Source of the DNA: Pirellulales bacterium
GTDB taxonomy: Bacteria > Planctomycetota > Planctomycetia > Pirellulales > JAEUIK01
Length of the DNA stretch: 64,000 nt
Assembly: GCA_019636335.1 (NCBI GenBank)
Contig: JAHBXR010000008.1
Span: forward strand, 124,001-188,000
Reading direction: 5' to 3'
Shown: positions 45,796 to 56,049 of the stretch, piece by piece
How positions within the stretch are numbered: the stretch's first letter is position 1
Layout: each line of letters starts with the position of its first letter
Made by a program: the position numbers and the translations under genes
The notes under the pieces: model-generated
Told to the model about the DNA's origin: nothing
Databases searched by the model: none
The model's input: only the letters and a program-made list of their open reading frames with translations

Positions 45796-46977
45796 TCAAT
45801 GGAACGCGGCAAAATCCTTGCCGAGCAGGGCCGAGGCGATCTTGAGTTGCATGATCTCGTCGGTCCCCTCGTAGATGCGGCAGACGCGGACGTCTTGCAG
45901 GTGGCGACCCACGCGGTAAAGCTCCGAAAAGCCGCGGCCGCCGAAGACCTGCACCGCGCGATCGGCCGCGTCCCAGGCGGCGTTCGTCGCAAAGAACTTC
46001 GCCTCGGCCACGCGGAAGTCGGCCTCGGCGCGCAGGCCGGCATCTTTTGGATTCTCGTCGCTCGCCTGCTTCGCCAGCGCCGCGCGTTCGACCAGGGCGT
46101 CGCTCGCCGCGCGATCCATCTCGATGTGCGCGATGTGGGCCTGCACCAATTGATGCTTGCCAATCGGCTTGCCGTGCTGGTGGCGCGTGCGGCTGTAATC
46201 GAGTGCCTCGGCGAGCAGATCCTCGATCACGCCCAGGCAACCGGCGGCCACGCTCAAGCGACCCGAGATGAGGGTGCCCATCGCCACGCGGAAACCGTTT
46301 CCTTCTTCGGAAAGCAGGTTCTCGAGCGGCACCGGGTGATCGGTCATCTGGAACATACCGGTGTCGGCGGTGAACATGCCCAGCTTCGAGGGAAGCTCCT
46401 CGGTGGCGAACGTGTCTCCCGTCGTGTCGACGACGAAGGCGCTCATGCGGCGCTTTTCCGTTGGGGCGTCCCCCGGGTAAGCGAACACCACGACGGCGTT
46501 GGCAATGGAGCCGTTCGAGATGAGATACTTCACACCGTTGAGAATGAAGTGATTCCCCTCGCGGCGGTAGGTGGTGGTGAGCTCGAGCGGGTTGGAGCCG
46601 GCGTCGGGCTCGGTGAGGCCGAAGGCCATGATGCACTCGCCCGAGACCGCCTTCGGCAGATATTTGCGCTTGGTCGCTTCGCTGCCGTAGCGCCAGACCG
46701 GGTATTCACCGATCGAGGTATGGCCCGAGAAAAACGTGCGCACGCCGGTCCCTTCGCGGCCGATGCGGGCGAGCGCGCGGGCGTAGGTCAGGGCATCGGC
46801 CCCGCGGCCGCCGTACTCGACGGGGAGCGGCATACCGAGCAGATCGTATTTCCTGGCCAGCTTGAGCGTCTCTTCGTTGTGCCGATGTTCGAGGTAGCAG
46901 AGATCCTCGATCGGACGCAGTTCCTGACAGTAGGCGTCGACATCGGCGAGCAGCTTGCGGCTGAGGTCGTCTTTCAT
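45796..46977 (-). CDS. Acyl-CoA dehydrogenase
   Basis: This FAD enzyme introduces the first double bond in acyl-CoA oxidation. The 393-aa product from ATG 46977 shows MPLPVEYGGRGADAL, the FAD segment MAFGLTEPDAGSN, RLSVAAGCLGV, FGGRGFSELY and the catalytic Glu370 in YEGTDEIMQLKIA. Upstream in-frame starts would translate a palindromic intergenic repeat, so they are not used. Together with the fadJ-like and fadA-like genes at 60-64 kb it can complete beta-oxidation, though the substrate chain length or branching is unknown. Confidence 0.93.
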   Translation of the reverse strand: MKDDLSRKLLADVDAYCQELRPIEDLCYLEHRHNEETLKLARKYDLLGMPLPVEYGGRGADALTYARALARIGREGTGVRTFFSGHTSIGEYPVWRYGSEATKRKYLPKAVSGECIMAFGLTEPDAGSNPLELTTTYRREGNHFILNGVKYLISNGSIANAVVVFAYPGDAPTEKRRMSAFVVDTTGDTFATEELPSKLGMFTADTGMFQMTDHPVPLENLLSEEGNGFRVAMGTLISGRLSVAAGCLGVIEDLLAEALDYSRTRHQHGKPIGKHQLVQAHIAHIEMDRAASDALVERAALAKQASDENPKDAGLRAEADFRVAEAKFFATNAAWDAADRAVQVFGGRGFSELYRVGRHLQDVRVCRIYEGTDEIMQLKIASALLGKDFAAFH

Positions 46978-47028
46978 GGGCAGATTAACCGGGTGGTGCA
47001 GAGGCTTGAGCGAGGCGGAAAGCAAGTG

Positions 47029-47049
47029 GCACAGACTGTCAGCCTGTGC
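47029..47049. repeat. Short palindrome GCACAG-type upstream of acyl-CoA dehydrogenase
   Basis: GCACAGACTG and CAGCCTGTGC flank one T (47029-47049), giving an almost perfect 21-base palindrome 52 bases upstream of the dehydrogenase start. It could be an operator or a member of another intergenic repeat family; only one copy was noticed here. Confidence 0.45.
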
Positions 47050-47201
47050 AGTTCGATCCACCTCCATTGTAACGCCTGCGGGGCTGTCGCTTGAATCGCC
47101 TCGCGTCAATCGGCGGAACGCTTCACGCCACGCGGTTTTTGCACGTTACAGCCTGCACACTCGGTGAAAACAGACTTCCTGGTGAGTTCCGCGCAAGAAG
47201 A

Positions 47202-47253
47202 AGGGCGACCGAGGAGGGCCGCAGCACCATCCCCGGTCGCCCAGTCTTTTTTT
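47202..47253 (-). terminator. Intrinsic terminator after the Cys-rich protein gene
   Basis: GGGCGACCG (47202-47210) pairs with CGGTCGCCC (47233-47241). On the minus strand, beyond the Cys-rich gene ending at 47297, the stem is followed by TTCTTCTT. On the plus strand it is followed by eight T (47246-47253 region), so it could stop transcripts from either side. Confidence 0.7.
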
Positions 47254-47296
47254 TGACAACGCAGCGCGGCGAGCATCGCCGCGTTAGCAGCCGCGC

Positions 47297-47566
47297 TTAG
47301 GCAGCGCAGTGACCGCAGCCGGCGGGCTTGGCGGTCGTGGCGTCATCGCTGCAGCAGGGGCTGTCGCAGCAAGTGCCATCGCACTCGCAGCTTCCCGTCG
47401 CGCAGCAGCAGCCGTCGCTGGGGCAGCCATCGGCGCAGCAGGCGCAGGTGCAGTCACACGCACCCCCTGCGGAAGTCGACCCTGCTTGTGCCCAGGGTCC
47501 CGCGGCGAACGCCAACATTGCCACCAAACCGAAGACCGCCCCGATCGAAAGCAAAGAACGCAACAT
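47297..47566 (-). CDS. Secreted Cys-rich, metallothionein-like small protein
   Basis: The 89-aa product from ATG 47566 (AAGGA eight bases upstream) has a signal peptide ending near GPWAQA. The mature part of about 60 residues contains 17 cysteines, many as CC or CxC pairs (CDCTCACCADGC, CCCATGSC), plus a terminal CGHC. The pattern suggests binding of soft metals such as copper or zinc outside the cytoplasm, by analogy to metallothioneins. No homologous family is certain. An intrinsic terminator follows. The gene at 47733 upstream encodes another Cys/His-rich exported protein. Confidence 0.7.
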   Translation of the reverse strand: MLRSLLSIGAVFGLVAMLAFAAGPWAQAGSTSAGGACDCTCACCADGCPSDGCCCATGSCECDGTCCDSPCCSDDATTAKPAGCGHCAA

Positions 47567-47732
47567 GGTACTGATCCTTTCAGGATGGAAGATCTCATTC
47601 ACCTGGCTCGGCGGGGCATTGCTTGCGCCGACATGGCGCAACGAAAAGGCAACGACTCGCGAGCAACAAGAGTCGGCTGCCAGGGCAGAGGTCGCCGCGA
47701 GCCTTTTGGCGCGTAGCGACGTGCCGAGCCGA

Positions 47733-48215
47733 TTAGATCAACCAACTGCAGTACAGGACCCGCAGCGGCAAGGTGTGAGGCGGAGCTTCATCGAGGAGTT
47801 GGGACGGCGCCAGACGCGACACCATGACCAACTCCGCCGAAGCATTCCAGTCGATGATCGCCGGGAGGACGAAATCGTGACCGCTGGCAAGCTCGCGCTC
47901 ACTCAACTTTGGTACGACCCAGGCCGCTCGCGATCCCACACAGCAATCGCAGTCTCCACCGCTTTGTCCCTGCGAAGTGGACTCGGAAGAGGTGCGGCAG
48001 CAAGCGTGCGGGCCAGTGGTGAGCGTCGCCTCCGCCGGATCTGCCTGGGGAGCAGCAGCATGCTGACAGCAGGAATGCGACCCCCGCGGCGATGCGGCGT
48101 GAGTACCCTTCTCGACGGCGCAGCACACGCCACAGGGAGACAGAATGGCCGCAACAAGCAGCACCGGCGCCAACGTCCAGGCGAGCCAGCGTGATTGATG
48201 TCGTGAAGCGGACAC
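47733..48215 (-). CDS. Exported Cys/His-rich protein, possible metal-related
   Basis: From a GTG at 48215 (CGGAG upstream) the product is 160 aa. It has a hydrophobic signal segment (LAWTLAPVLLVAAIL), a Cys/His cluster (CGVCC, HSCCQHAA, HACC, CDCC) and a C-terminal half without cysteines. Frames further upstream are open but non-homologous. By composition and by proximity to the Cys-rich gene at 47297 it may act in metal (for example copper) handling; no family is recognised. Confidence 0.6.
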   Translation of the reverse strand: MSASRHQSRWLAWTLAPVLLVAAILSPCGVCCAVEKGTHAASPRGSHSCCQHAAAPQADPAEATLTTGPHACCRTSSESTSQGQSGGDCDCCVGSRAAWVVPKLSERELASGHDFVLPAIIDWNASAELVMVSRLAPSQLLDEAPPHTLPLRVLYCSWLI

Positions 48216-48331
48216 GGCCAAACTCCGGGCAAAGAAACAACTCACGATTTCAGCATACGGTTCTACGGCGGATCGGCCAAGATTGTTCTCGGAAACCGAC
48301 GAGAAAGCCCCCCGGCCGGGTGGCGCACGAG

Positions 48332-49291
<960 letters not shown>

Positions 49292-49797
49292 GGGGGGACA
49301 CATTCTCGTGGCTTGGCGGCAGTCGAGGCCAGGCGGCTAGCGAATCGTAGCGCCGGGGGAGGTGGACTGTCAAACCGACGCCAGGCGTAACCCACGGTGA
49401 GGACGTCAGTTGCGAACTGACCGGTCGCCCCGCGCGATCTCTCTTGTACGGCTAAGCGAACTTGACGCTGGCCTCTGTGGATGAGTACCCTAGAAGTGGC
49501 CACAAGTGATTGTCTTGCCGATATTTGCCGCACCCGAGTCCCTTCTGGTGGGTGCCGCAAGAGCGGAGAGGGACGAGTGGCCCGAAGAGGCGACTCGTCG
49601 AAAGTTGCGCGATCGCGCGATGAATGGAATACCGCGAGGGTGCATCATGCAAGGCATCCCCGCTGCTTGGCGCTACGCGACCGTGCCTGCATCGTAGACA
49701 CTGGGTATTGCGCCTGCTTGCCGTTTGTTAGATTGATCCACGCCCCGCGGCTTCCGGAACTCCGCCAGGCGACTGCTGGAATTAAGGGACTTCGTCG
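49292..49797. other. Gene-less region, nothing recognised
   Basis: About 500 bases between divergent genes. Short frames here are Arg-rich or overlap one another and look random. Promoters of the deacetylase-family gene (left) and the secreted HEAT-like gene (right) should lie here. No repeat or fold noticed. Confidence 0.4.
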
Positions 49798-50625
49798 ATG
49801 GCACTTCGTCATCTCCTGATGTGCAACGGGTGGCGCCGTCGAGCCGTGCCGCTCGCGGCCGTGCTCGGTATCGCCTGGGGCAGCTTGCAGGCGAACGTGG
49901 CTTGCCTGGCGCAGGCTCCCGCGGCACCACCTGCCGCCGCACCTGCTGCTGCGCCGGCGCCGGCCGCTCCGGCACCTCGCTTCAAAGAGCAGTCGGAATT
50001 CAAGGAACCGACGGGTTCGAAGATCGGGATGATCAAGGTCCTGGCCGAAGGGCAGATCACCGATCCAAAGATGTTCGACGACTGGTGCCGGTTCCGCGTG
50101 GCCGAATTCACGCTCGGCAAGAACGCGGCGCTGCTGCCCGAAATGCGGAAGAAGCTCAAGCAGGATATGCAGCGTGCGAAGGATCCGGCGCGGACGCAGG
50201 CGGTGAACCGGTTTCTTGCGCACACGCGCGAGATCATCGCCGATGGGGCGTACTCTCCCACGGCCCGCGTGAACGCCATCTTGATCTTGGGTGATCTCAA
50301 CAAGACGGAGCCCAATTTTCAGGGCTCAGGCACCGTGCCTCTGCCAGAGGCGCAGGTCGAATTGCTCAAGCTCATCGACAACGCGGGGCCGGTGGACGAT
50401 CTCAGCGATGCGCTGCGGGCGGCGGCCTTGATCGGGCTCCAACGTCACGCCGCCGGACCGATGAGCGAAGACGTCAAAAAGAAACTCAGCGACGAGTTGC
50501 GTGCCTTGGCTCAAGCGCAGACGCCTCCCGCGGGCCGCTCTCCCGATGTTCATGATTGGCTCTCGGGGCGCGCGAAGGGGATTCTCGAGGCGCTAGGCGC
50601 CGGCGCCAGTGCCACGTCTCCCTAA
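49798..50625 (+). CDS. Secreted helical-repeat protein, unknown
   Basis: The 275-aa product has an N-terminal signal segment (RRRAVPLAAVLGIAWGSLQ) and an Ala/Pro-rich linker (residues about 40-60). The rest is a helical domain (RVAEFTLGKN, ILGDLNKTEPNF, LRAAALIGLQRHAAGP) with HEAT-like character. Function unknown; likely periplasmic. It precedes another, much larger repeat protein by about 110 bases and may be co-transcribed. Confidence 0.65.
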   Translation: MALRHLLMCNGWRRRAVPLAAVLGIAWGSLQANVACLAQAPAAPPAAAPAAAPAPAAPAPRFKEQSEFKEPTGSKIGMIKVLAEGQITDPKMFDDWCRFRVAEFTLGKNAALLPEMRKKLKQDMQRAKDPARTQAVNRFLAHTREIIADGAYSPTARVNAILILGDLNKTEPNFQGSGTVPLPEAQVELLKLIDNAGPVDDLSDALRAAALIGLQRHAAGPMSEDVKKKLSDELRALAQAQTPPAGRSPDVHDWLSGRAKGILEALGAGASATSP

Positions 50626-50732
50626 CGTCGCCGTTGTTCGTTCGCTCGTGTGGTTGAAGTTACAGTAGTTACGGATAGATGTCCTGGCGTTGATCTCGTT
50701 TCGTGGCTCGTGGCGAATGGATTTGCCCGACC

Positions 50733-53552
50733 ATGTCCCACACTCTCTCATCACCAGCGTGCATGGATGCCCGCTCTTGCTCCATCGCAAGTGCCGCGGC
50801 TCTCGCTACGCGCGCTTGGGTCCGACTGTCGCCGTGCCTGCTGTGCCTGGCGATCGTCGGTTGCCAGACGCTGAACCTCAGTGAGCGACCCGACGCGCTG
50901 GCGACAACGTCCGAGGCGCCCGATGCTGACGCCAGCGCGCCCTCTTCAACCGCGGCCACGAACGCCGCCAGGTCGAAGGGGGAGTCGAAAGGGGAAAAGC
51001 TCGCGCCCGAGGAAGTCGAGCGCGAGGCGGCGCTGGCCGACGTCGAACGTCAACTGGGCAGCGACATCTGGTTTCAGACTTCGCGCCGCGCGGGGGAGAT
51101 CGACTGGCTGCGCGATCACCTCAACGATCAGGCGCCGGTGCTGCAAGCAGGGAGCGCCGCGGCGCCGAACCATCGCACTTCAAAACCGACCGCCAGCGCT
51201 CCGAGCGAATACCGCTGGCGTCACGTCGGCGTGGAAGAAATCCTCGCGCGTCCTGCCAAGAAACGACCGAACCTGCGCGTGGCGTTGAATTCGACGCGGC
51301 GGGTGGTGGCGGCCAACGCGGCGATCGCCCTGGCGCGCCAGGACGACACCACTTGCCTGCCGACGCTGATTGCTTCGGTGGAAAGCAGCGAATTGAATCT
51401 TCCCTGCCGCCGCGCGGCGGCCGAGGCGCTCGGCTACCTGGACACAGCCGCGGCGCAACCGGCCCTGCACGAGTTGCTCGACGAGTATGGCCGCTTTGGC
51501 GAGGGAGTTCGTAGTTATCTCCCCGAGTTGCACGCGGAGTTGTTGCGGGCACTCGCCCAACAAAATGCACCTGGCGCCGAGCAGCGTTATGCCGCCGCCC
51601 TGAAGAGCCAGGCCGCCGAGGTGCGGATCGTCGCGCTGGCGGCTCTGTCGCAGAACCCGGGCGTGACACTGCCTCCGCAAGCCCACGAACTGCGTTACGA
51701 TCCCGATCGCCGGGTACGTCAGGTAGCGCTCCTGGCGCTGGCCAAGTCGGGCTCGCCGGAGGCGGTGGCGACCATCGCTTCAGGCCTGCGCGATCACGAG
51801 TTGCCCGTGCAGCTCGCCTCGATTCGAGCGCTCGGGCAACTGGGAGGCGAGGGCTCGCGCGTGCCGCTCGAAGAGCAACTGGGCGCTCAGCGTCCCGAGG
51901 TGATTCGCATCGCCGCGGCCGAGGCACTGGTAACGATGCAATCGGAGTCGTCCTTGTACCTGGCCGTGCAGGACCAATCGTGGCGCGTGCGCGCGGCGGT
52001 GGCGCGCGGCATCGGCGGGTTCCGGGGAGCGGGACCGGGCAAGCTCGCCGCGCGGCTTCTGACCGATCAGAGTCCGATGGTGCAGGCCGCCGCGGTCGAG
52101 GCGATTGCGGCGTGGCCTTTTGAAGAGGCGGCCCCCTTGTGGCTGCTGGCCGTGCAGCGGCCGGGCTATGCGACGAAGAAAGGGGCGCTCGCGCACCTGG
52201 CCGAGCGCTGGTCGGAGGCGACCAACTTCCCGATCGATGCGCCGTTCGACGCGCAGCGCGAGGCGTTGGGTGCCCTCGAACGTCGCGCGGCCACCGAACA
52301 GATCGTTGCGGCCGCGGTCGATGAAGAAACGGACCTCAAATCACTCACCACGCAGGAAGTCGACGCGCCGCAAGTGGCACAGGTTGCCTCGCCGGTGCAG
52401 CCCGTGGCTGGCGCGAATGCGGGCGCCTCGCTCAACACGGCTACCTTGGCTCCGCAGACGAGCGAGACGGCGTATAGCATACAACTGGCGCGGGTCGATC
52501 AACTGCTGTCGATCGTCGATCAGGCTGGCGCGAACGCGAACGATCGCGCCGCAGCCCTGGCTGCATTATCGGCCATGGAAGATGATTTGCTTGCGCCCCT
52601 CACGGTGCTCGCGCTCGAGCGTGGCCGGCCCATTCCCGAGGCCCTCTACCGCCACGTGCTCCCCGAGCGCGATGCGGTCTTCGAGGTGCTGTTGCAACTC
52701 GACGCCGCGGAGATCGTCGAGCGGCGTCGCGCGGCGAGCTCGCTGGTCGCACGAGTCCGTGAGCGCCCGCTATCGCGTTTGGCGCTCGTGCGCCTGGTCG
52801 AGAAGGTCATGGTCGAGCGCGATGCCGACGTGTGGCGGAGCGCGCTCGTGGTTACCGCCTCTGAACCGGACGAGGCCGCGGTGCGACTGGCGTATGCGGC
52901 ACTGACGCACGAAGCGCCCGACGTGCGCCGCCGCGGCTGCGAGTATCTGGCCCAGCATGCCGACCCGCGCCACGTGACGGTCTTGCTGCCGAGCTTGACC
53001 GATGCCGATCCAACCGTGGTGCGAGCGGGCGTTCGCGCGCTGGGGGAACCGGGCATGCTGGCCGATCCGCGGCCCGTCGAAACGCTGCTCGCCACGCCCG
53101 ATCGCTTCGTCCAGCTCGAAGCGGCACGAACCCTGGCCCGCGCGGGGCACGAGAGTGGCCGCGCGGCGCTGGAGCGTCTGGTGTACGATCTCGATCTCGA
53201 CGTGCGCATGCAGGCCGTGCGGATGATGGGCGAAGTTCCCCACGCCGAATACACCGCGGCGCTGATGAATTCGCTCGACGGGCCGCCAGGGTTGAAACGA
53301 GCCGCCGCGGCGAGTCTGGCCAATGTCGTGGGACAGAACATCGGCCGCGGCAACGACGTCACGCCACCCACGCTCGACGAACAGGCCATTCGCTGGCGGC
53401 GCTGGTTCGAGCGTGCGAACGAGTCGGCGGCGGTACAGCCCGCCGTGGCCAGGCGCCCGTCGGCGAACGCTCCGCTCTCCGTGGCCGCGCCGGCGAGCGA
53501 TCAAAGCCAGAGCCGGGCCACGTCGTACCAGCCGCGCAGCGACGGGCGGTAG
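50733..53552 (+). CDS. Large predicted lipoprotein with HEAT/armadillo repeats
   Basis: About 939 aa. The N-terminal signal segment ends with a lipobox-like LAIVGCQTL, and an Ala/Ser/Glu linker follows. From about residue 170 there are many HEAT-like repeats of the type ALARQDDTTCLPTLIASV, RAAAEALGYLD and VAAVEAIAAWPFEE, continuing to near the C-terminus. Such repeats form elongated scaffolds. The first start could be GTG 50703, ATG 50733 or ATG 50763; I chose 50733 without strong evidence. The last 52 bases overlap the 3' end of ecfT on the other strand. Confidence 0.7.
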   Translation: MSHTLSSPACMDARSCSIASAAALATRAWVRLSPCLLCLAIVGCQTLNLSERPDALATTSEAPDADASAPSSTAATNAARSKGESKGEKLAPEEVEREAALADVERQLGSDIWFQTSRRAGEIDWLRDHLNDQAPVLQAGSAAAPNHRTSKPTASAPSEYRWRHVGVEEILARPAKKRPNLRVALNSTRRVVAANAAIALARQDDTTCLPTLIASVESSELNLPCRRAAAEALGYLDTAAAQPALHELLDEYGRFGEGVRSYLPELHAELLRALAQQNAPGAEQRYAAALKSQAAEVRIVALAALSQNPGVTLPPQAHELRYDPDRRVRQVALLALAKSGSPEAVATIASGLRDHELPVQLASIRALGQLGGEGSRVPLEEQLGAQRPEVIRIAAAEALVTMQSESSLYLAVQDQSWRVRAAVARGIGGFRGAGPGKLAARLLTDQSPMVQAAAVEAIAAWPFEEAAPLWLLAVQRPGYATKKGALAHLAERWSEATNFPIDAPFDAQREALGALERRAATEQIVAAAVDEETDLKSLTTQEVDAPQVAQVASPVQPVAGANAGASLNTATLAPQTSETAYSIQLARVDQLLSIVDQAGANANDRAAALAALSAMEDDLLAPLTVLALERGRPIPEALYRHVLPERDAVFEVLLQLDAAEIVERRRAASSLVARVRERPLSRLALVRLVEKVMVERDADVWRSALVVTASEPDEAAVRLAYAALTHEAPDVRRRGCEYLAQHADPRHVTVLLPSLTDADPTVVRAGVRALGEPGMLADPRPVETLLATPDRFVQLEAARTLARAGHESGRAALERLVYDLDLDVRMQAVRMMGEVPHAEYTAALMNSLDGPPGLKRAAAASLANVVGQNIGRGNDVTPPTLDEQAIRWRRWFERANESAAVQPAVARRPSANAPLSVAAPASDQSQSRATSYQPRSDGR

Positions 53553-54385
53553 AACAGCTCGGCCAGGTAGAGCCAGTACAAGAGCTTCACTGTCGCGATG
53601 CCGATCCACGTCGCGGCGAGCGTGCCGAGCATGAGCCACTCGATAGAACGGAAGCGGAGTGCCGGGTAGTAGGTGCGGCGCTCGAGCGGATCGAATCCTC
53701 GACTGGCGACCGAGGCTGCCAGGGTCGTCGCGCGGCGCAATCCCGCGGCGAGCACGGGATAGAACAGCGCCACTTCGCCGCGGAGCGAGAATCGCGTGGT
53801 GCGAGACCCGCCGTAACCGCGTAGTCGGCGCGCCCGGCGGACAGTGGCCAACTCGTCGGCCAAGAGGGGAAGAAACCGCAGGGCCGTGACCGTGGTAAAG
53901 CCAATCGCCACCGGCACGCGCAGGCGCCCCAGCGCCGCCAGCAATCGCTCGGGACTGGTCGATAGGCAGACGGTGAGACCTGCCATCATCACGGCGAGCA
54001 ATCGCAACGATTGCGTCAGACCGTACAGCGCGCCCTCGCGTGAAAGGGACAGTCCCGACCATACTCGGCCGTTCCATTCGAAGGGTGGAATCAAGCGCAC
54101 GAGCACCGTGCGCGGCAATTCGGCATAGAAGAGCGCCTGGCTGAGCAGCGTGCTCCACACGATGGCTAGCAAAAGAGCGAACACGACCAGCCATGCCGTT
54201 GCCCTCATGCGGAGTGCGACGACCGACAGCGCGGCCACGATGAACAAGGTCGCCAGCGCGGCGGTGCTGTCGAGAACGATGCTCAGGGTCGAAACCCAGG
54301 CCAGCCAGGCCAGCTTGAGGCGCGGATCGAACCGCGTGAGCCACGGCGCGCCGTGCGCGTCGGAGAGAATGAGTCCGCCACTCAT
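53501..54385 (-). CDS. ecfT: ECF transporter transmembrane protein EcfT
   Basis: EcfT is the membrane coupling subunit that joins the ATPases to the substrate-binding S component. The 294-aa protein has about five helices in the usual arrangement and two coupling motifs with the x-R-x pattern: RRARRLRGYGG and ASVASRGFDP. The start at 54385 overlaps the stop of the upstream ATPase gene in an ATGA junction, so it is translationally coupled. A longer frame upstream begins inside the ATPase gene and is not used. Confidence 0.9.
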   Translation of the reverse strand: MSGGLILSDAHGAPWLTRFDPRLKLAWLAWVSTLSIVLDSTAALATLFIVAALSVVALRMRATAWLVVFALLLAIVWSTLLSQALFYAELPRTVLVRLIPPFEWNGRVWSGLSLSREGALYGLTQSLRLLAVMMAGLTVCLSTSPERLLAALGRLRVPVAIGFTTVTALRFLPLLADELATVRRARRLRGYGGSRTTRFSLRGEVALFYPVLAAGLRRATTLAASVASRGFDPLERRTYYPALRFRSIEWLMLGTLAATWIGIATVKLLYWLYLAELFYRPSLRGWYDVARLWL

Positions 54386-56049
54386 GCTCGAAGCTCCTGG
54401 GCCAGCTCCGCTGGAGTCCAACCGAGCAGCCCGCGTTGTCTGCGCAGCTCGAGCAGTGGCGTGCGCAGCAGTCGGGCTTGCCGCAGAAGCTCGTCGCGGG
54501 CGATGAACTCTTCGGGCGTGCAGTCGGCCAGCAGTTGGCCACCCGTCAGCACCAGCACGCGATCGGCATAGCGCGCGACAGAGCGCAAATCATGCGTGGC
54601 GAACAGCACCGCGCCGACCGGCGCGGGACCTTGCAAGGCGGCGGTGATGGCCTGCATCACGCGTTCGACCTGGCGCAGGTCTTGTCCGGTCGTCGGTTCG
54701 TCGAGCAGCAGAACGCGCGGCGCGAGGGTGAGCGTAGCCGCCACGGCGGTGCGCAGCCGCTCTCCCTGGCTGAGGGCCATCGGCGGCTCGTCGAGCATGT
54801 CGACCAGGTCGAGCGCTCCAGCGGCATTGGCGACGCGTCGATCCACCTCGCCGGGATCGAGCCCCAACTGCCGCGGCCCGAAGGCCAGTTCCTCGCACAC
54901 GGTGGCCGAAAAGAGCATCAGGTCGGGGTTCTGCAGCACGAGCCCGATCGCCGCGCGGTCGCGGTCGATCGCGGGCGCGTCGACCTTTCCTTCGCTGGGC
55001 CGCATGACTCCGGCCAAGACGGACAGAAGGGTGCTCTTGCCCGAGCCATTCGGTCCGACGAGTGCCACGCGCTGGCCCGATCGAATGGCAAAGCTCAACG
55101 AGTTCCAGATCGGTTCCGCGCGTCGCGAGAAGCGATGGGTGAGTTGCTCGACGCTCAGCAGCCGTGACGGCGAATTTCTCTTGGTGACTGAGTGTGAAGG
55201 CCCGCTCGCGGTCGGCTCCTCTCCCGCCGGGGATGAGGGGATGTCGCCAGCATGAGAGAACAAAGCATGCAGCGATTGTCCGCTTCGCACGGCCAACTCG
55301 TAGAGTTCCGGCGGATCGAGGTCGTGCTGCGCGAGCGCGGCGTGTACGCGTGCGACGTCGCGCGGATCGAGATCGGCCACGAGCAGGCCTTCGTCGATCA
55401 CGAGCAGCCGATCGGCATGGTCGATGATCTCGTCCAACCGATGCTCGGCAGTGACCAGGGTCAGCCCCGCCTGGCGCAAGTCGTCGAGCGTTTGCAGCAG
55501 TTCGCCCGCGGTGGCGCGATCGAGCTGGCTGAGGGGTTCGTCGAGCAGCACGATCTGGGGTTCCATCGCCAGAATGCTCGCCAACAGCAGGCGCTGCTTC
55601 TGACCACCGGAGAGATGGGCCGTGCGGGCATCGCGGAATTGGGCGAGTCCGACCCGTGCGAGGGCCGCGGCGACGCGCTCGCCGATCTCGGCCTCGTCGA
55701 CCGAAAGATTCTCCAACCCGAAGGCGACTTCGGCCGCCACGGTGGTGCTGCAGATCTGATCGTCGGGCGATTGGAACACGATGCCGACGGTGCGGGCAAG
55801 CTCGGCCCTGGTGATGTGGCGCGTGTCCCGGCCATCGAGTTCGACCCGTCCCCGCATGGTGCCCGCGGTGTGATGCGGAATGAGTCCCGCCAGCGCGCGC
55901 AGCAGCGTCGACTTGCCCGAGCCGGTGCGTCCCGCGAGGAGAGTCCACGTGCCCGGCTCGAGTGTGAAATCGATCTCGGCCAAGGACGGAACCGTTCGGC
56001 CGGCGAATGTGTAGCCGAGATCGACGACCTGCAGGGGGGGAGTACTCAT
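54382..56049 (-). CDS. Fused double ATPase of an ECF transporter (EcfA-EcfA')
   Basis: This 555-aa protein contains two ABC ATPase domains in one chain, comparable to YkoD. Domain 1 has Walker A GRTGSGKST (40-48), LSGGQKQR and IVLLDEPLSQLD. Domain 2 has GPNGSGKST, LSQGERLR and VLLLDEPTTGQD. A linker of about 60 residues separates them. Both domains keep all core motifs. The start ATG overlaps the stop of the upstream gene (ATGA) and its stop overlaps ecfT, giving a tightly coupled operon. Confidence 0.93.
   Translation of the reverse strand: MSTPPLQVVDLGYTFAGRTVPSLAEIDFTLEPGTWTLLAGRTGSGKSTLLRALAGLIPHHTAGTMRGRVELDGRDTRHITRAELARTVGIVFQSPDDQICSTTVAAEVAFGLENLSVDEAEIGERVAAALARVGLAQFRDARTAHLSGGQKQRLLLASILAMEPQIVLLDEPLSQLDRATAGELLQTLDDLRQAGLTLVTAEHRLDEIIDHADRLLVIDEGLLVADLDPRDVARVHAALAQHDLDPPELYELAVRSGQSLHALFSHAGDIPSSPAGEEPTASGPSHSVTKRNSPSRLLSVEQLTHRFSRRAEPIWNSLSFAIRSGQRVALVGPNGSGKSTLLSVLAGVMRPSEGKVDAPAIDRDRAAIGLVLQNPDLMLFSATVCEELAFGPRQLGLDPGEVDRRVANAAGALDLVDMLDEPPMALSQGERLRTAVAATLTLAPRVLLLDEPTTGQDLRQVERVMQAITAALQGPAPVGAVLFATHDLRSVARYADRVLVLTGGQLLADCTPEEFIARDELLRQARLLRTPLLELRRQRGLLGWTPAELAQELRA

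Noticed and set aside
46978-47109. Upstream start for the acyl-CoA dehydrogenase adding 44 residues
   Set aside because: The added residues come from translating an intergenic palindrome; the family N-terminus begins at the ATG at 46977.
49304-49797. Short frames in the gap before the secreted helical-repeat gene
   Set aside because: They are Arg-rich, mutually overlapping and lack ribosome sites or protein-like composition.
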